Of a DNA stretch of 64,000 bases, positions 18,295 to 27,869 are shown one piece after another. The stretch is from Brasilonema sennae CENA114. GTDB lineage: Bacteria > Cyanobacteriota > Cyanobacteriia > Cyanobacteriales > Nostocaceae. The DNA lies in assembly GCF_006968745.1 (NCBI RefSeq), contig NZ_CP030118.1, positions 992,001 through 1,056,000 on the forward strand, written 5' to 3'. The notes beneath the pieces are model-generated. The model searched no databases. It was not told the origin of the DNA and saw only the letters and a program-made list of their open reading frames with translations. How positions within the stretch are numbered: the stretch's first letter is position 1; each line of letters starts with the position of its first letter. The translations under genes and the position numbers were made by a program.

Positions 18295-18482
18295 TTTTTT
18301 ATGTTACTATAAGACTCCTATTTGATTTTCGCTCAACTAGGTAAACCTTTTTCCCTATTCGCTGTTAAGAGTTTCCACAAGTGATTCTCAAAAATCAAAG
18401 CGGAAAATAAATCAAAGGATCAACTTAAAATAGAAACAACCCTAGCAACGATAAACCACAGCTATATAACTGGAGTTATTCA

Positions 18483-19055
18483 ATGACTCTTAGTCAATCT
18501 CATCCCTATCTTTCCCCAGAACAGTACTTAGAAACCGAAAAATCTAGCCCGATTAAACATGAATATATTCAAGGGCAGATTTATGCAATGTCCGGTGCAA
18601 GTGATGCCCATGTAACAATTACAGCTAACTTACTTACCCTGCTAAGAAATCACATCCGAGGAACAGGGTGTCGTGTTTACGTCGCTGACATGAAAGCCCG
18701 CATTGAAACACTGAATATTTTCTACTATCCTGATATCGTGGTAACTTGCGACCAACGAGATACAAAATTTGAATATTTCAAACGCTATCCCAGCTTAATT
18801 ATAGAAGTTTTATCACCATCGACAGAAGCTTTTGACCGGGGCGATAAATTTAGTGACTATCAAGAATTAGAAACATTGCAAGAATATGTCAAAATCCGTC
18901 AAACTCGCCAGCGTGTTGATTGTTTTCGACGCAATTCTGAAGGAAGATGGGTGCTTTACAGCTATAGAATTAATCAAGATTTAGAGTTAACGAGTATAAA
19001 TTTTTCCTGTTCACTCGCAGAGGTTTACGAAGATGTTTTATTCTCGGAAATATAG
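18483..19055 (+). CDS. Uma2-family endonuclease (DUF820)
   Basis: A 190-residue PD-(D/E)XK-fold protein of the Uma2 family, which is highly multiplied in cyanobacteria. Seen are LSPEQYLETEKSSPIKHEYI at the N-terminus, the catalytic aspartate region FYYPDIVVTCDQRD, and the SLIIEVLSPSTEAFDRGDKF motif with the catalytic glutamate. The biological role is unknown. It begins at an ATG about 190 bp behind the divergent hypothetical gene. The length is normal, so it should be active. Confidence 0.85.
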   Translation: MTLSQSHPYLSPEQYLETEKSSPIKHEYIQGQIYAMSGASDAHVTITANLLTLLRNHIRGTGCRVYVADMKARIETLNIFYYPDIVVTCDQRDTKFEYFKRYPSLIIEVLSPSTEAFDRGDKFSDYQELETLQEYVKIRQTRQRVDCFRRNSEGRWVLYSYRINQDLELTSINFSCSLAEVYEDVLFSEI

Positions 19056-19375
19056 AGATGCTTAAGGTTGGATAATCAAAGGATTAATAATCCTTTCTAT
19101 ACATCAACCCACAGCCGTAATAAAGCTTCGATTTTTATATATAAAGTAATACATGAATTTTGTAGAACAAGCGTACTTGTAGAGCAGATTTTGAATTTTG
19201 AATTGCTCATAAACTGTCGCGCTTTTAATCTGCATATTTTTAACTTTGAACAAAAACGTCAAACCCTATCCCTCACTCCCTCACTCCCTCCGTCACTCTC
19301 TGGTTCCCTCACTCCCTCACTCCCCTTTGCGCTAAATTGTCAAGTGCAACTACCTTTAGCACAGAGGAAGAAATC
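19056..19375. other. Spacer with CCCTCACT tandem repeats
   Basis: No convincing gene. An A+T-rich part is followed at 19270-19325 by repeats of TCCCTCAC-type units that give a low-complexity false ORF. Confidence 0.55.
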
Positions 19376-20383
19376 ATGAAAGCAGTTTTAATGACAGCAG
19401 CTGGCGATCCCGAAGTTCTGCAACTGCAGGATATACAAAACCCTGGCGTTCGTTTAGGAGAAACTGAACTTCTGGTACACTTACGAGCAGCAGGCATTAA
19501 CCCTATTGACACCAAACTTCGTAAACGTGGCACTTTCTATCCCGATAAAATGCCCGCTATTTTAGGATGTGATGGTGCAGGTGTTGTCGAGGCTGTGGGT
19601 GCTGGCGTTCAGAAGTTTCGCGTCGGCGATGAAGTCTATTTCTGTAATGGTGGCTTGGGCGCACACCAAGGCAATTATGCTGAGTATACAACTATTGATG
19701 AGCGATTTGTTGCTCGTAAACCCGCTTCTGTATCCTTTGCAGAAGCAGCAGCAGCACCGTTAGTGTTAATCACCGCCTGGGAAGCTTTATACGAACGGGG
19801 ACGCTTGGAACCTGGAGAAAGAGTATTAATTCATGCTGGTGCTGGTGGAGTCGGGCATGTAGCAATTCAATTGGCAAAGCTCAAAGGTGCTAGTGTCTGC
19901 ACGACTGTAAGTACTCAAGAGAAAGCAGATTTTGTTCACAAGCTCGGTGCAGACCATGTTATTTTTTACAAACAGAGAGACTTTGTGCAAGCCGCACTCG
20001 ATTGGACAAATGGGGAAGGTGTAGACTTAGCTTTTGACACCGTAGGTTCAGAGACTTTGCACAAAACTTTTCCAGCAGTGCGAGTTTATGGCGATATAGT
20101 CACAATACTAGAACCAGATGCCAATACCGTTTGGAAATCTGCCAGACAACGTAATCTTCGTATTGGTTTAGAATTCATGCTGATACCAATGTTGCAAGGA
20201 ATTGTAGAGGCGCAGCAACATCAAGCAGAAATTTTAGAACAGTGTGCGAAATGGATTGATGCAGGCAAATTGCAAATCCAAGTTAGTCATACTTTTTCGC
20301 TAGAAGAAGCAGCAAAAGCTCACCATTTGCTCGAAACGGGGTCTGTAACAGGTAAAATTATCTTACTAGTAGAAGATAAATGA
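19376..20383 (+). CDS. Zinc-independent quinone oxidoreductase / medium-chain dehydrogenase
   Basis: A 335-residue medium-chain reductase of the NADPH:quinone oxidoreductase (QorA) group. The N-terminal GroES-like domain (GVVEAVGAGVQKFRVGDEVY) is followed by the Rossmann motif HAGAGGVGHVAIQLAKLKGA. The structural-zinc cysteines of alcohol dehydrogenases are absent. The start at 19376 is chosen over an earlier in-frame codon because AGAGGAAG lies ten bases upstream and the homologous MKAVLMTAAGDPEVL begins there. The substrate is unknown. Confidence 0.85.
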   Translation: MKAVLMTAAGDPEVLQLQDIQNPGVRLGETELLVHLRAAGINPIDTKLRKRGTFYPDKMPAILGCDGAGVVEAVGAGVQKFRVGDEVYFCNGGLGAHQGNYAEYTTIDERFVARKPASVSFAEAAAAPLVLITAWEALYERGRLEPGERVLIHAGAGGVGHVAIQLAKLKGASVCTTVSTQEKADFVHKLGADHVIFYKQRDFVQAALDWTNGEGVDLAFDTVGSETLHKTFPAVRVYGDIVTILEPDANTVWKSARQRNLRIGLEFMLIPMLQGIVEAQQHQAEILEQCAKWIDAGKLQIQVSHTFSLEEAAKAHHLLETGSVTGKIILLVEDK

Positions 20384-20413
20384 TACGAACATTCTTTTGA
20401 GAAATTTTTATTT

Positions 20414-20529
20414 CCTCGTTCTCTGGTTCTACCAGGGAATAAAAACTCGGAGGTTTTACCTCCATTTTTATATTATGACGAGGCGGAGCCTCTTTGAATG
20501 CATTACCAGGCAGCAGCCCAGGAACGAGG
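20414..20529. repeat. Composite palindromic repeat overlapping the 5' end of the next gene
   Basis: The outer arms CCTCGTTCTCTGG...CCCAGGAACGAGG enclose two smaller hairpins, GGAGGTTTTACCTCC (20449-20463) and GAGGCGGAGCCTC (20480-20492). It is the long form of the CGTTCCC..GGGAACG family. It covers the region where the start codon of the downstream gene should lie. Confidence 0.75.
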
Positions 20530-22721
20530 TTTTCTGGGTAAATTGGCTCAAAACCGCTGGCTGGTTGATGAGTCTATGTGCGCTGTTGTTGTTTTTACAA
20601 CCTTCACCCGCATGGGGTGCACCTGCACAAATAGAACGTACTCCTTTAACTCCAGAATTATTACAAGAACGGCTGCATACACCCATTCTTCGTGAAGGTA
20701 GTGTTGTGGTAGATTTACGGAAAATGGTGATAGATTTAGGACCAGAAAATGCCAGCTTTCGAGATAATTTTTATCAAATTTTGCGAAAGGAATTGCAAAA
20801 AGCAGGCTCAAAACCTTTGGGTTTAGACTTAAGTCGTTCTCTGATTCAGGGAGATTTTATTGGTAGTAATTTGAGTTTGAGAACGCCTTTGTATACTCAA
20901 GCGGTCGCCCCCATTTTGATCTCAACCGAACAAGAACAATTAGAACGTCTACGCGAAATTTGTTTGCAGTCACTTGCCTTGGCTTTTCCTAGTTCTAAAG
21001 ATTGTAAGTCGCTTTTAGCAACTCAGTTACCTTTATCAAGTGAAATCAGTGTTTTTCGTGGTTCGCTGACACTGCTGGAAACTCACTTCGACGGAACTGT
21101 ACAGTTTGCGAATACATTTTTCCTTCAGCCTGTGGATGCTCAAGGTGCTATTTTTAATCAGCAGGTAAATTGGACTGAAACAAGATTCAGCCGTGCAGTT
21201 AGCTTTGGCAGTGCAACTTTTAAGAAAGAAAGCCACTTTCAAGGTAGTATATTTTTTGAGAAAGCTAATTTTAAGCAAGCGCAATTTCAGGAAAGTGCGA
21301 ATTTCCAAGACAGCACTTTTGAGGATATAGCCAATTTTACTCAGGTAGATTTTAAGCAATTGGCTAAATTTAGTCGTGTACAATGGCAAGGAAATGCTGA
21401 TTTTTCTAATGCACATTTTTGCGCTCAAGCACAGTTTACAAAAGCTATGTTCAGACAGTTTCTCTTTTTTGTAGAAGCAACATTTGAGCAAGCTGTCACT
21501 TTTGTAAATACACAATTTAACAAATATGTCAATCTGCAAGGTGCTAATATTATCAACTCTGCAGATTTTAGTGATGCTGGATTTGCAAAAAGTGCTTATG
21601 TGAATGTCTCCAGTCTCATTTTTAACTCTAACCAAGCAAAGATTTTAGGCAATCCAGGTCAAATTGGTAAAAAGCTTGTGGTATCTGGATTACAAGGAAA
21701 TCAAAGCGTCTTGCGGAATTTAGGAGAAAATTTCCGTCAGTTACAGCAAATCAGTGATGCTAATGAGTTTGAGTATAAAAAGCAGCGTTTGCAATTAGAA
21801 GATTTAAGCCGTCGTCTGATAGGTACGAATATAAACACTGCTTCCCAAGAACGTTTGATGAATCTGGGTTTTTCAAAAACTCAAGCAACAGCGATCGCCA
21901 CCCAACGTTTTCAACAACTATTTCATCACAAAACTGAGTTACTCACTTTGGCTGATATGGATTATGACACATACACGCGAGTCAGTTCACTGTTAATAGT
22001 TGATGAACCCCTTTCACCATTTAACTGGTTGCTGCAAGCACGGAATTGGTTAATGTTGAGTTTACTGCTGCTGCTTTCTGGGTATGGTACAGATTTTTGG
22101 TTGGTGATTGGTGTGGGGTTGATTGCGATCGCCTACTTTGGATTCCTATTTTGGCTTCTTGATCGTTTCCGTCGCCTGCTTCCAGCACCAATTCTTCCCA
22201 CAAGTTACGAAACTTTTTGGATGCTAAGTAGTTTCAGTCTTCTTTCACTCTTTGGTATCCTAGCTATCTTTTGGAGTGGAGAACAGCCTTGCCTCACACT
22301 AGGGTGTGTTTTCGTTATTATTGTCCCCTTACCAATAACTTTATTCTTCCGACTTTACCAACAAGGACGCTACCATAACTTAATGGACGTTTCCTACTTC
22401 AAAGAAGATGGAACTTTGCGACAGTTACGATTACTGATTGGACGTTTGCCAGTCATACCTAGGTATGAAATGTTTCGTGAGCGATATTTGCCTTTGTTGT
22501 GCAATCGCCGCTGGAATTGGCTTAACTATTACGACTTTAGCCTTAACAACTTACTGAAATTAGGCTTTAATGATATTCGTTTGCGAGATGAACACCTTCC
22601 TGGCATCATCACGACACTTGCCTGGTATCAGTGGATTTTGGGTATACTCTACATCACGCTACTTTTGTGGACTCTGTCTCGGACAATTCCGGGATTGAAT
22701 TTGTTGATTTATCTCAAGTAA
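20475..22721 (+). CDS. Pentapeptide-like repeat membrane protein
   Basis: A large protein with a cleavable signal sequence (core SLCALLLFLQPSPAWGAPA). A soluble part follows, then about 200 residues of degenerate A(N/D)F-type pentapeptide repeats (ANFKQAQFQESANFQDSTF) that should form a right-handed beta-helix. The last 230 residues carry about five hydrophobic helices. The first in-frame ATG (20475) lies inside a palindromic repeat, and the next 20 codons are repeat-derived. The ancestral start was probably nearer V22-N23-W24; a TTG at 20397 is also in frame. The function is unknown. Confidence 0.7.
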   Translation: MTRRSLFECITRQQPRNEVFWVNWLKTAGWLMSLCALLLFLQPSPAWGAPAQIERTPLTPELLQERLHTPILREGSVVVDLRKMVIDLGPENASFRDNFYQILRKELQKAGSKPLGLDLSRSLIQGDFIGSNLSLRTPLYTQAVAPILISTEQEQLERLREICLQSLALAFPSSKDCKSLLATQLPLSSEISVFRGSLTLLETHFDGTVQFANTFFLQPVDAQGAIFNQQVNWTETRFSRAVSFGSATFKKESHFQGSIFFEKANFKQAQFQESANFQDSTFEDIANFTQVDFKQLAKFSRVQWQGNADFSNAHFCAQAQFTKAMFRQFLFFVEATFEQAVTFVNTQFNKYVNLQGANIINSADFSDAGFAKSAYVNVSSLIFNSNQAKILGNPGQIGKKLVVSGLQGNQSVLRNLGENFRQLQQISDANEFEYKKQRLQLEDLSRRLIGTNINTASQERLMNLGFSKTQATAIATQRFQQLFHHKTELLTLADMDYDTYTRVSSLLIVDEPLSPFNWLLQARNWLMLSLLLLLSGYGTDFWLVIGVGLIAIAYFGFLFWLLDRFRRLLPAPILPTSYETFWMLSSFSLLSLFGILAIFWSGEQPCLTLGCVFVIIVPLPITLFFRLYQQGRYHNLMDVSYFKEDGTLRQLRLLIGRLPVIPRYEMFRERYLPLLCNRRWNWLNYYDFSLNNLLKLGFNDIRLRDEHLPGIITTLAWYQWILGILYITLLLWTLSRTIPGLNLLIYLK

Positions 22722-22940
22722 CGTTTTTCAGCGATTACCAATTTTCCATTTCTGTGACTCTACAGTGTTCACTGCTTCTGGTTTAGTAGTGCCTTCTTGC
22801 GTGTTACACATCCAACAAGGATAGTAAATCATAATAAAATAACTCTAGATTCAAGCCAGAGTAAAGCGAGGGAGTTATCAGGTAGAACGTTTTATATTTA
22901 ATTAGGTTGACTTACTTATCTTATTGCCATTCGTTCATAG

Positions 22941-24383
22941 TTAATACGCACCTGTCTTTGAAATCACAACTTTGATAGTTTTCAATAAAATTGTCAAATC
23001 TAGCCAAACAGACCAATTCTCAATATAGACAATATCTAATTTTACTGCATCTTCAAAGTTATCAATATTGGAGCGACCAGAGACTTGCCACAATCCTGTA
23101 ATACCAGGCAGAACTTCTTGTCGGAGTAGGTGAGATGTCTGGAACTTTTCTACGTCCCTAATGGGGAGAGGACGGGGACCAACAAGACTCATCTGCCCAA
23201 GTACAACATTGAATAGTTGCGGTAATTCGTCTAAACTGTAGCGGCGGAGGAATTTACCAACTCGTGTGACGCGAGGGTCTTCTTTCATTTTAAATAGAAC
23301 CCCATCTTTGATTTCATTCTTCGCTTCTAGGTCTTTTTGCATTTTTTCCGCATTGCTAACCATTGTACGAAACTTCCAAATCTTGAACTTCTTAGAATGC
23401 AGACCAATACGCTCTTGCCTGAAAAAGACCGCACCCGGAGAATCTAACTTGATGAGCAAGGCAATCACCAGATAGACAGGTAAAATAATGATTAACAAAA
23501 TAGTGCAGCAACATAGGTCAAAACTTCGTTTTACCCAAAAACTACTACCTACAATAATTGGTATTGGAATTGTCAGACAGGGAATTTTAGCAATCCCAAT
23601 GATCCATGACATGGTTTTAGGATAACGAACTATACTCTCGGTTGGGAGTATTCTTAGGATAATGCCGGCTGTCTGAAAACGCCAGCAAACATATAGACGA
23701 TTTTTAACTGCCTTCCAAGAAACAAAAGCCTCTACTATCCCTTGATTGCGAAGAGATTCTAATGTTACTTCTCTGTTAGCTTTATCAAGACAGGTAGAGT
23801 CAGCAATCCCCTGTACTATGTAGCAATTTTCTTGTTCTATTAACTTAATGTAATCCTCTTGAGCTTCTGTTTCAGCAATTAAAAAAACGGGATAGCGAAT
23901 TGCTCCTTTCTGACGCATCAATTTAGTTATCACATCAAAAATAGTCCGCCCAATACAAAGAAGGGCTATGGAAGATAACCAAAATAGTATAAAAGTTGAG
24001 CGCGAAACATAGCTATCTGGTTCGTAAAGAAAAGCAATTAGTAAGAGGAAAACTTCTGACAGCGAAACGGCTTTGATTAGACCAAAATAGTTACGACGAT
24101 GAATACCAGCTTTATATAAACCCTGTACTCCAATGACGCCTATCTCAATTGTGATAATTAGTAGTAGAAAAGATGTTTTTTGTGTCCAAGGGGAGTCTAA
24201 TGAAGTTCCATAAAAGACTGCAAACTTCCATGCTAAGCTGAGAAAAATAATATCTAGTAATACAAGTGTTACTATTCGTAGTAATCTTATAGCTATTCCT
24301 CTCTGTATTCTTACGTCTCCTGACCTTAAGTCTCGTTTAAAAGTCACTCCAGGTGAAATATTTCTATGAGACATAATTCTCAT
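22941..24383 (-). CDS. Exopolysaccharide polyprenyl glycosylphosphotransferase (initiating sugar transferase)
   Basis: A 480-residue WbaP/HepC-type enzyme that moves a sugar-1-phosphate to undecaprenyl phosphate and so starts repeat-unit assembly. Four or five N-terminal helices (about residues 30-150) precede a loop domain. A further helix (about 285-310) leads to the catalytic domain: [20 protein letters not shown], then [20 protein letters not shown] and [13 protein letters not shown]. All key motifs are intact. An internal start at 24374 has a better-spaced AAAGGA. It is the last gene of the polysaccharide cluster. Confidence 0.9.
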   Translation of the reverse strand: MRIMSHRNISPGVTFKRDLRSGDVRIQRGIAIRLLRIVTLVLLDIIFLSLAWKFAVFYGTSLDSPWTQKTSFLLLIITIEIGVIGVQGLYKAGIHRRNYFGLIKAVSLSEVFLLLIAFLYEPDSYVSRSTFILFWLSSIALLCIGRTIFDVITKLMRQKGAIRYPVFLIAETEAQEDYIKLIEQENCYIVQGIADSTCLDKANREVTLESLRNQGIVEAFVSWKAVKNRLYVCWRFQTAGIILRILPTESIVRYPKTMSWIIGIAKIPCLTIPIPIIVGSSFWVKRSFDLCCCTILLIIILPVYLVIALLIKLDSPGAVFFRQERIGLHSKKFKIWKFRTMVSNAEKMQKDLEAKNEIKDGVLFKMKEDPRVTRVGKFLRRYSLDELPQLFNVVLGQMSLVGPRPLPIRDVEKFQTSHLLRQEVLPGITGLWQVSGRSNIDNFEDAVKLDIVYIENWSVWLDLTILLKTIKVVISKTGAY

Positions 24384-24592
24384 TTCCTTTGTATGTATAG
24401 ATCTGGGGTAATTTGAGATTCAACAGATTAGTCAAACATCGTAGCTTGACGAAGCGATTGGGATTGCTGTAAGTTGCTCCTAAAATCTTCATAAAATAGA
24501 ATTATTGCAAGCCAGCTTGAAAGTTGAATAAACGCAGGAGCATCTCCCTCTTGCACCAAGAGAAAAAAATAGAATAATTTTGTGTGAAAAAA

Positions 24593-24745
24593 TCAACGTT
24601 TTGGAGCGTGGTCAAACGCTCTTGCCATAGCATTCCATGCCAACTTGGGTTTGAAGTTTGAGTCTAGTGGCAAGGTACGCACTGGCAGACCATCTGAGCG
24701 AGGCTCATACGTTGCTAACCAGGTGTAGCGATCGCTTCTTTGACA
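24593..24745 (-). pseudogene. C-terminal relic of a GH10 endo-1,4-beta-xylanase
   Basis: In a 412-bp gap, the minus strand reads RSDRYTWLATYEPRSDGLPV, then RTLPLDSNFKPKLAWNAMARAFD and a stop. This matches the end of GH10 xylanases (SDRYTWL..., RSDGLPVRPLPLD, WNAIARAFD). Upstream the similarity stops abruptly at a GCGATCGC site. Only about 50 codons survive and no catalytic glutamate remains, so it is a dead fragment. It suggests that a polysaccharide-cutting enzyme once belonged to the cluster. Confidence 0.7.
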
Positions 24746-24795
24746 TTTAAAGCACCAATTAAACCTGTGCTGTTTTATCTATATCCTTGAAAGTT

Positions 24796-25566
24796 CTATC
24801 TTGCTTGATCGTAAGAAGCCCACATTTCTCGCAAGAATAGTCTGGCTACAAACCAAGGCTCTAGTAAATACCGCCGCCAGAGTCTTTTTGGCTCACTTAA
24901 CAAGCGATAAGACCACTCCAAGCCTAACTTTCCCATCCAGCGAGGTGGAGTTGGAACCACTCCAGCTACATAGTCCATGCAAGCACCACTAGTCAAAATG
25001 GCATTGGCATGGATATGCTCTAGGTTGTTTAAAATCCAGTACTCTTGGCGTGGCATGCCCATTCCCACCATCAACACATGGGGTTGATAAGCTTTTATGG
25101 CTGCCAAGGTAGCAAGGTTGTCTTGGCTATCTTTTCGCATATCAATATAGCCGTGGGCTGTTGCAATCTGCAAAGAAGCAAACTTCTCCCGCAAAATCCT
25201 CGCTCCTCGTTCCGCAACTCCTGGCTTTGAACCAAGGTAGAACACCCGCCAACCCTTTTGAGCAGCCTCTGACATTAGAGACCATACCCAGTCAGCATAG
25301 GTGACTCTTTGCTCTCGCTTTAATGCAAAACCAAGCAATCTCCCAAGAAGGATTAAAGGCATACCGTCAATATGCGCATAGTCTGCCAAGGCATAGAAGG
25401 AGCGCATTTTAGGATCATGATGGTAGATATGAAGGCTATGCAAGTTGTGATGGGCAATTATCCACTTTTGATTTCGCTTAATCGATTCTGCAATTAACGA
25501 GTTGAGTTCAGAGATGGAGAGTGCATCGACTTGAACACCAAGAAATTTTAATGATGTTTCCTTCAT
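24796..25566 (-). CDS. WecG/TagA/CpsF-family glycosyltransferase (GT26)
   Basis: A 256-residue GT26 enzyme that adds a sugar to a lipid-linked precursor on the inner face of the membrane. Diagnostic segments are HIDGMPLILLGRLLG, YLGSKPGVAERGARILREKF and MVGMGMPRQEYWI. The start is placed at 25566 (MKETSLKFLGVQ), with CTAGGAG ten bases upstream; a start 12 codons earlier has no such site. It probably adds the second or a later sugar after the initiating transferase. Confidence 0.85.
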   Translation of the reverse strand: MKETSLKFLGVQVDALSISELNSLIAESIKRNQKWIIAHHNLHSLHIYHHDPKMRSFYALADYAHIDGMPLILLGRLLGFALKREQRVTYADWVWSLMSEAAQKGWRVFYLGSKPGVAERGARILREKFASLQIATAHGYIDMRKDSQDNLATLAAIKAYQPHVLMVGMGMPRQEYWILNNLEHIHANAILTSGACMDYVAGVVPTPPRWMGKLGLEWSYRLLSEPKRLWRRYLLEPWFVARLFLREMWASYDQAR

Positions 25567-25693
25567 AAAGGCTGCTCCTAGGTTGTTATTTAGTAACCAC
25601 AAAATAAATTCACCCTAAAAGACAGAAGCTACGATCAAAACTTCGCTTTCAGGGCTACCGAGCGTGACTATGTAATGAATTGGCTGGTTGTAG

Positions 25694-26842
25694 CTAATGC
25701 TTTACTGTTTGCATCAAAACTTCAGCAACTATCTGCGCTTTTGCACTCCAAGAGTATTTGTCTCGAATCAATGTATACGCTGCTTCTGTAAGTGGCTGAT
25801 ATTTCTCCAGGTTTAAGGCGGCATCAAGCACTACATTTGCAAATTCTTCGACAGAGAATCCTGCTATTAAGAGATGTTGTAGATGATGAAATTCCTCTAA
25901 ACCTCTCAAGCCTTCAGGTGTTGATACTACCAATTTTCTACTGGCGAAATAATCTAGTGCTTTATTACGAGCTCCACCTGCAACCGCCTGTTTGGGAAAT
26001 GGAAGAAGACCTACATCTGCATACCTCAGATAAGCAACAAAATCTTTTCTTTCTGGCACAAAACCAACAAAAGTTATGTTCGATGGTAGTGCCTCCTTGA
26101 TGTCGTTAGCATCACGACCAATAACGACAAAGTGTACTTTTTGCTGATGTTCAAGGTACTTAGCTACTTCAATAGCCATAGATACAGACATGTCGTTAGT
26201 GGGAAACTGAAATGTTTTGGGAGCCACAACAACAGCTATCTTGGCAGGTCGTAGTGCCTTGTAAGGGTCTATAGCTAGAGGTAACTGAGCATTCAGAAGG
26301 TCTTCGGCAACTCCATTACCTATGCAGTAAATATTGTGTGGCTTCTTAGCGTACCACTGCGAGATGAGTTGAGGAGTTAATTCACCGGCGGCAATAATTG
26401 GATTACCAGAGAAGATCAGCAGTCCCTGAGCAATGTATGTCTTAATAAATTGCAGAAATTCCTTGAACGGATTTGCGACAGACGACAAGCGGCTCCAGTA
26501 TTCAAAGGCAGAAAAAGTATGAAAATCTAATACAAGAGAGCATTTTTTCTGTTTTGTGAGTGTGAGTGCAATTAGAGCAGCTAATCCAGGTAGCGTTTCT
26601 TGAGCGTATACGATATCAGGACAGAACTCCTCTATACACTTTTGAATAGCCTGAACATATGAACGCAAACTTCTTGAGCCAAGAGATACAGAAGGTGCAT
26701 AGTTAACTGCTGAACAATCCAAACCTAGCTGACAAACCTCAAAATATTTGACCAGATATTCTCCAAGGTAGAACGGTCTAGTAAAGGCACCGAATGGTTG
26801 ACTTGAATCAAGAGTAGAGACGAGAAGTAAGCGTTTACCCAT
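25694..26842 (-). CDS. Glycosyltransferase (GT4/GT-B like)
   Basis: A 382-residue GT-B protein. A Rossmann-like N-terminal half (LLLVSTLDSSQPFGAFTRPF) and a C-terminal half with FVGFVPERKDFVAYLRYADV-GLLPF, then GGARNKALDYFASRKLVVSTPEGLRG, match nucleotide-sugar-dependent family 4 enzymes; the glutamate usually seen in the EX7E motif is not clear. It is inferred to add a hexose to the growing repeat unit. Neighbours on both sides are polysaccharide genes on the same strand. Confidence 0.75.
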   Translation of the reverse strand: MGKRLLLVSTLDSSQPFGAFTRPFYLGEYLVKYFEVCQLGLDCSAVNYAPSVSLGSRSLRSYVQAIQKCIEEFCPDIVYAQETLPGLAALIALTLTKQKKCSLVLDFHTFSAFEYWSRLSSVANPFKEFLQFIKTYIAQGLLIFSGNPIIAAGELTPQLISQWYAKKPHNIYCIGNGVAEDLLNAQLPLAIDPYKALRPAKIAVVVAPKTFQFPTNDMSVSMAIEVAKYLEHQQKVHFVVIGRDANDIKEALPSNITFVGFVPERKDFVAYLRYADVGLLPFPKQAVAGGARNKALDYFASRKLVVSTPEGLRGLEEFHHLQHLLIAGFSVEEFANVVLDAALNLEKYQPLTEAAYTLIRDKYSWSAKAQIVAEVLMQTVKH

Positions 26843-26893
26843 AACATATTTGTGGATAGATTTGCAAAACTAGCTAATGAAAACTGAAATTTT

Positions 26894-27781
26894 TTAAACT
26901 TCTTCCCACGGTAGTTCACCTATATATGGAAAGTTATATTGATTGAGCGATTTTGAACAATCGTCATACAATGAGAGACAGCTATCAACACTTACTTCTG
27001 GCAAAATATCTATACCCACATCATTCCTGATGAAGAAAGCATTGAACTGTCTTGTATTTGAACCAACTAATCTATAACCTAATTTATTACCTAAATTAAC
27101 AAATGCTCTCAACGATGCTCCACAGTAGTATGCACCGTTAATCACTTTAGCTCTAAAGTTTGAGTCATAGGGGACAGTAACAGATTTTTCTGCTCCCCAA
27201 TAAGTGTTGTATTCAAGGACAACAACTCTGGGTTTAATACAATTAAGTGACTTCCATAACCAGTAGTCTATTCCGTCTAAATCCAGTGATAAAAGATCTA
27301 TTTCACCTTCAAACCCGTGATTAACTATAAGTTCATTGACATTTTCAGCCGTTATCCAGGCTTGTACCAGTTGAGGAGGATTGTTACTTGTAGTTTTTAT
27401 GAAGTTATATATTTTCCTACCGATTTTTAGCTGTGCTGCATCTCCATCAAATAACAGCCCTTTCCAACCATGATTAATGATGAGATTTGCTGCATTACAC
27501 TCAACACCATCTCCACAACAAACTTCTACTACTTTTTTATTTGTCGTGCCAATAATAGAAAATATATACAGCAAAAAACCATCTTCATCAGTTTGTGAAT
27601 AGGTATGAAAGCCTACTTCATGAAATTTTGGCAGAGCCTTTGCATCTGCCAGTTGTCGATACTGATTCATTAAAATAAGTTGGTCAATCTGTCGCGTATT
27701 GATTAGCTTTACGCTATTCAATACGCGATAAAATCTTTCCTTTGCAACAGCTTTTATTAATCTTTCTGTTTGTTTGAGCAT
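26894..27781 (-). CDS. FkbM-like SAM-dependent methyltransferase
   Basis: A 295-residue protein. The SAM motif is VVEVCCGDGVECNAANLI (about residues 82-99), followed by GLLFDGDAAQLKIG, and IDLLSLDLDGIDYWLWKSLN is the second conserved block of the FkbM-type/class I fold. Such enzymes O-methylate sugars in polysaccharide clusters. The N-terminal 70 residues are an alpha-helical extension of unknown role. The target sugar is unknown. Confidence 0.75.
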   Translation of the reverse strand: MLKQTERLIKAVAKERFYRVLNSVKLINTRQIDQLILMNQYRQLADAKALPKFHEVGFHTYSQTDEDGFLLYIFSIIGTTNKKVVEVCCGDGVECNAANLIINHGWKGLLFDGDAAQLKIGRKIYNFIKTTSNNPPQLVQAWITAENVNELIVNHGFEGEIDLLSLDLDGIDYWLWKSLNCIKPRVVVLEYNTYWGAEKSVTVPYDSNFRAKVINGAYYCGASLRAFVNLGNKLGYRLVGSNTRQFNAFFIRNDVGIDILPEVSVDSCLSLYDDCSKSLNQYNFPYIGELPWEEV

Positions 27782-27869
27782 TTGCTATCTTTCGCAGTTT
27801 TTACTGTACCTAAATCACTGTTCTTATGCTGTCAAATAAGCTAATAAGGCATTAAGGTGAGCTACATTT

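Noticed and set aside
19068..19379. A 103-codon + ORF rich in TPSLPPSLSGSLTPSLP
   Set aside because: The low-complexity tail is translation of a CCCTCACT repeat, and it overlaps the true start region of the oxidoreductase gene.
22728..22832. A 34-codon minus-strand ORF with CWMC (MIYYPCWMCNTQEG...)
   Set aside because: It has no ribosome binding site and no recognisable family; it is too short to support.
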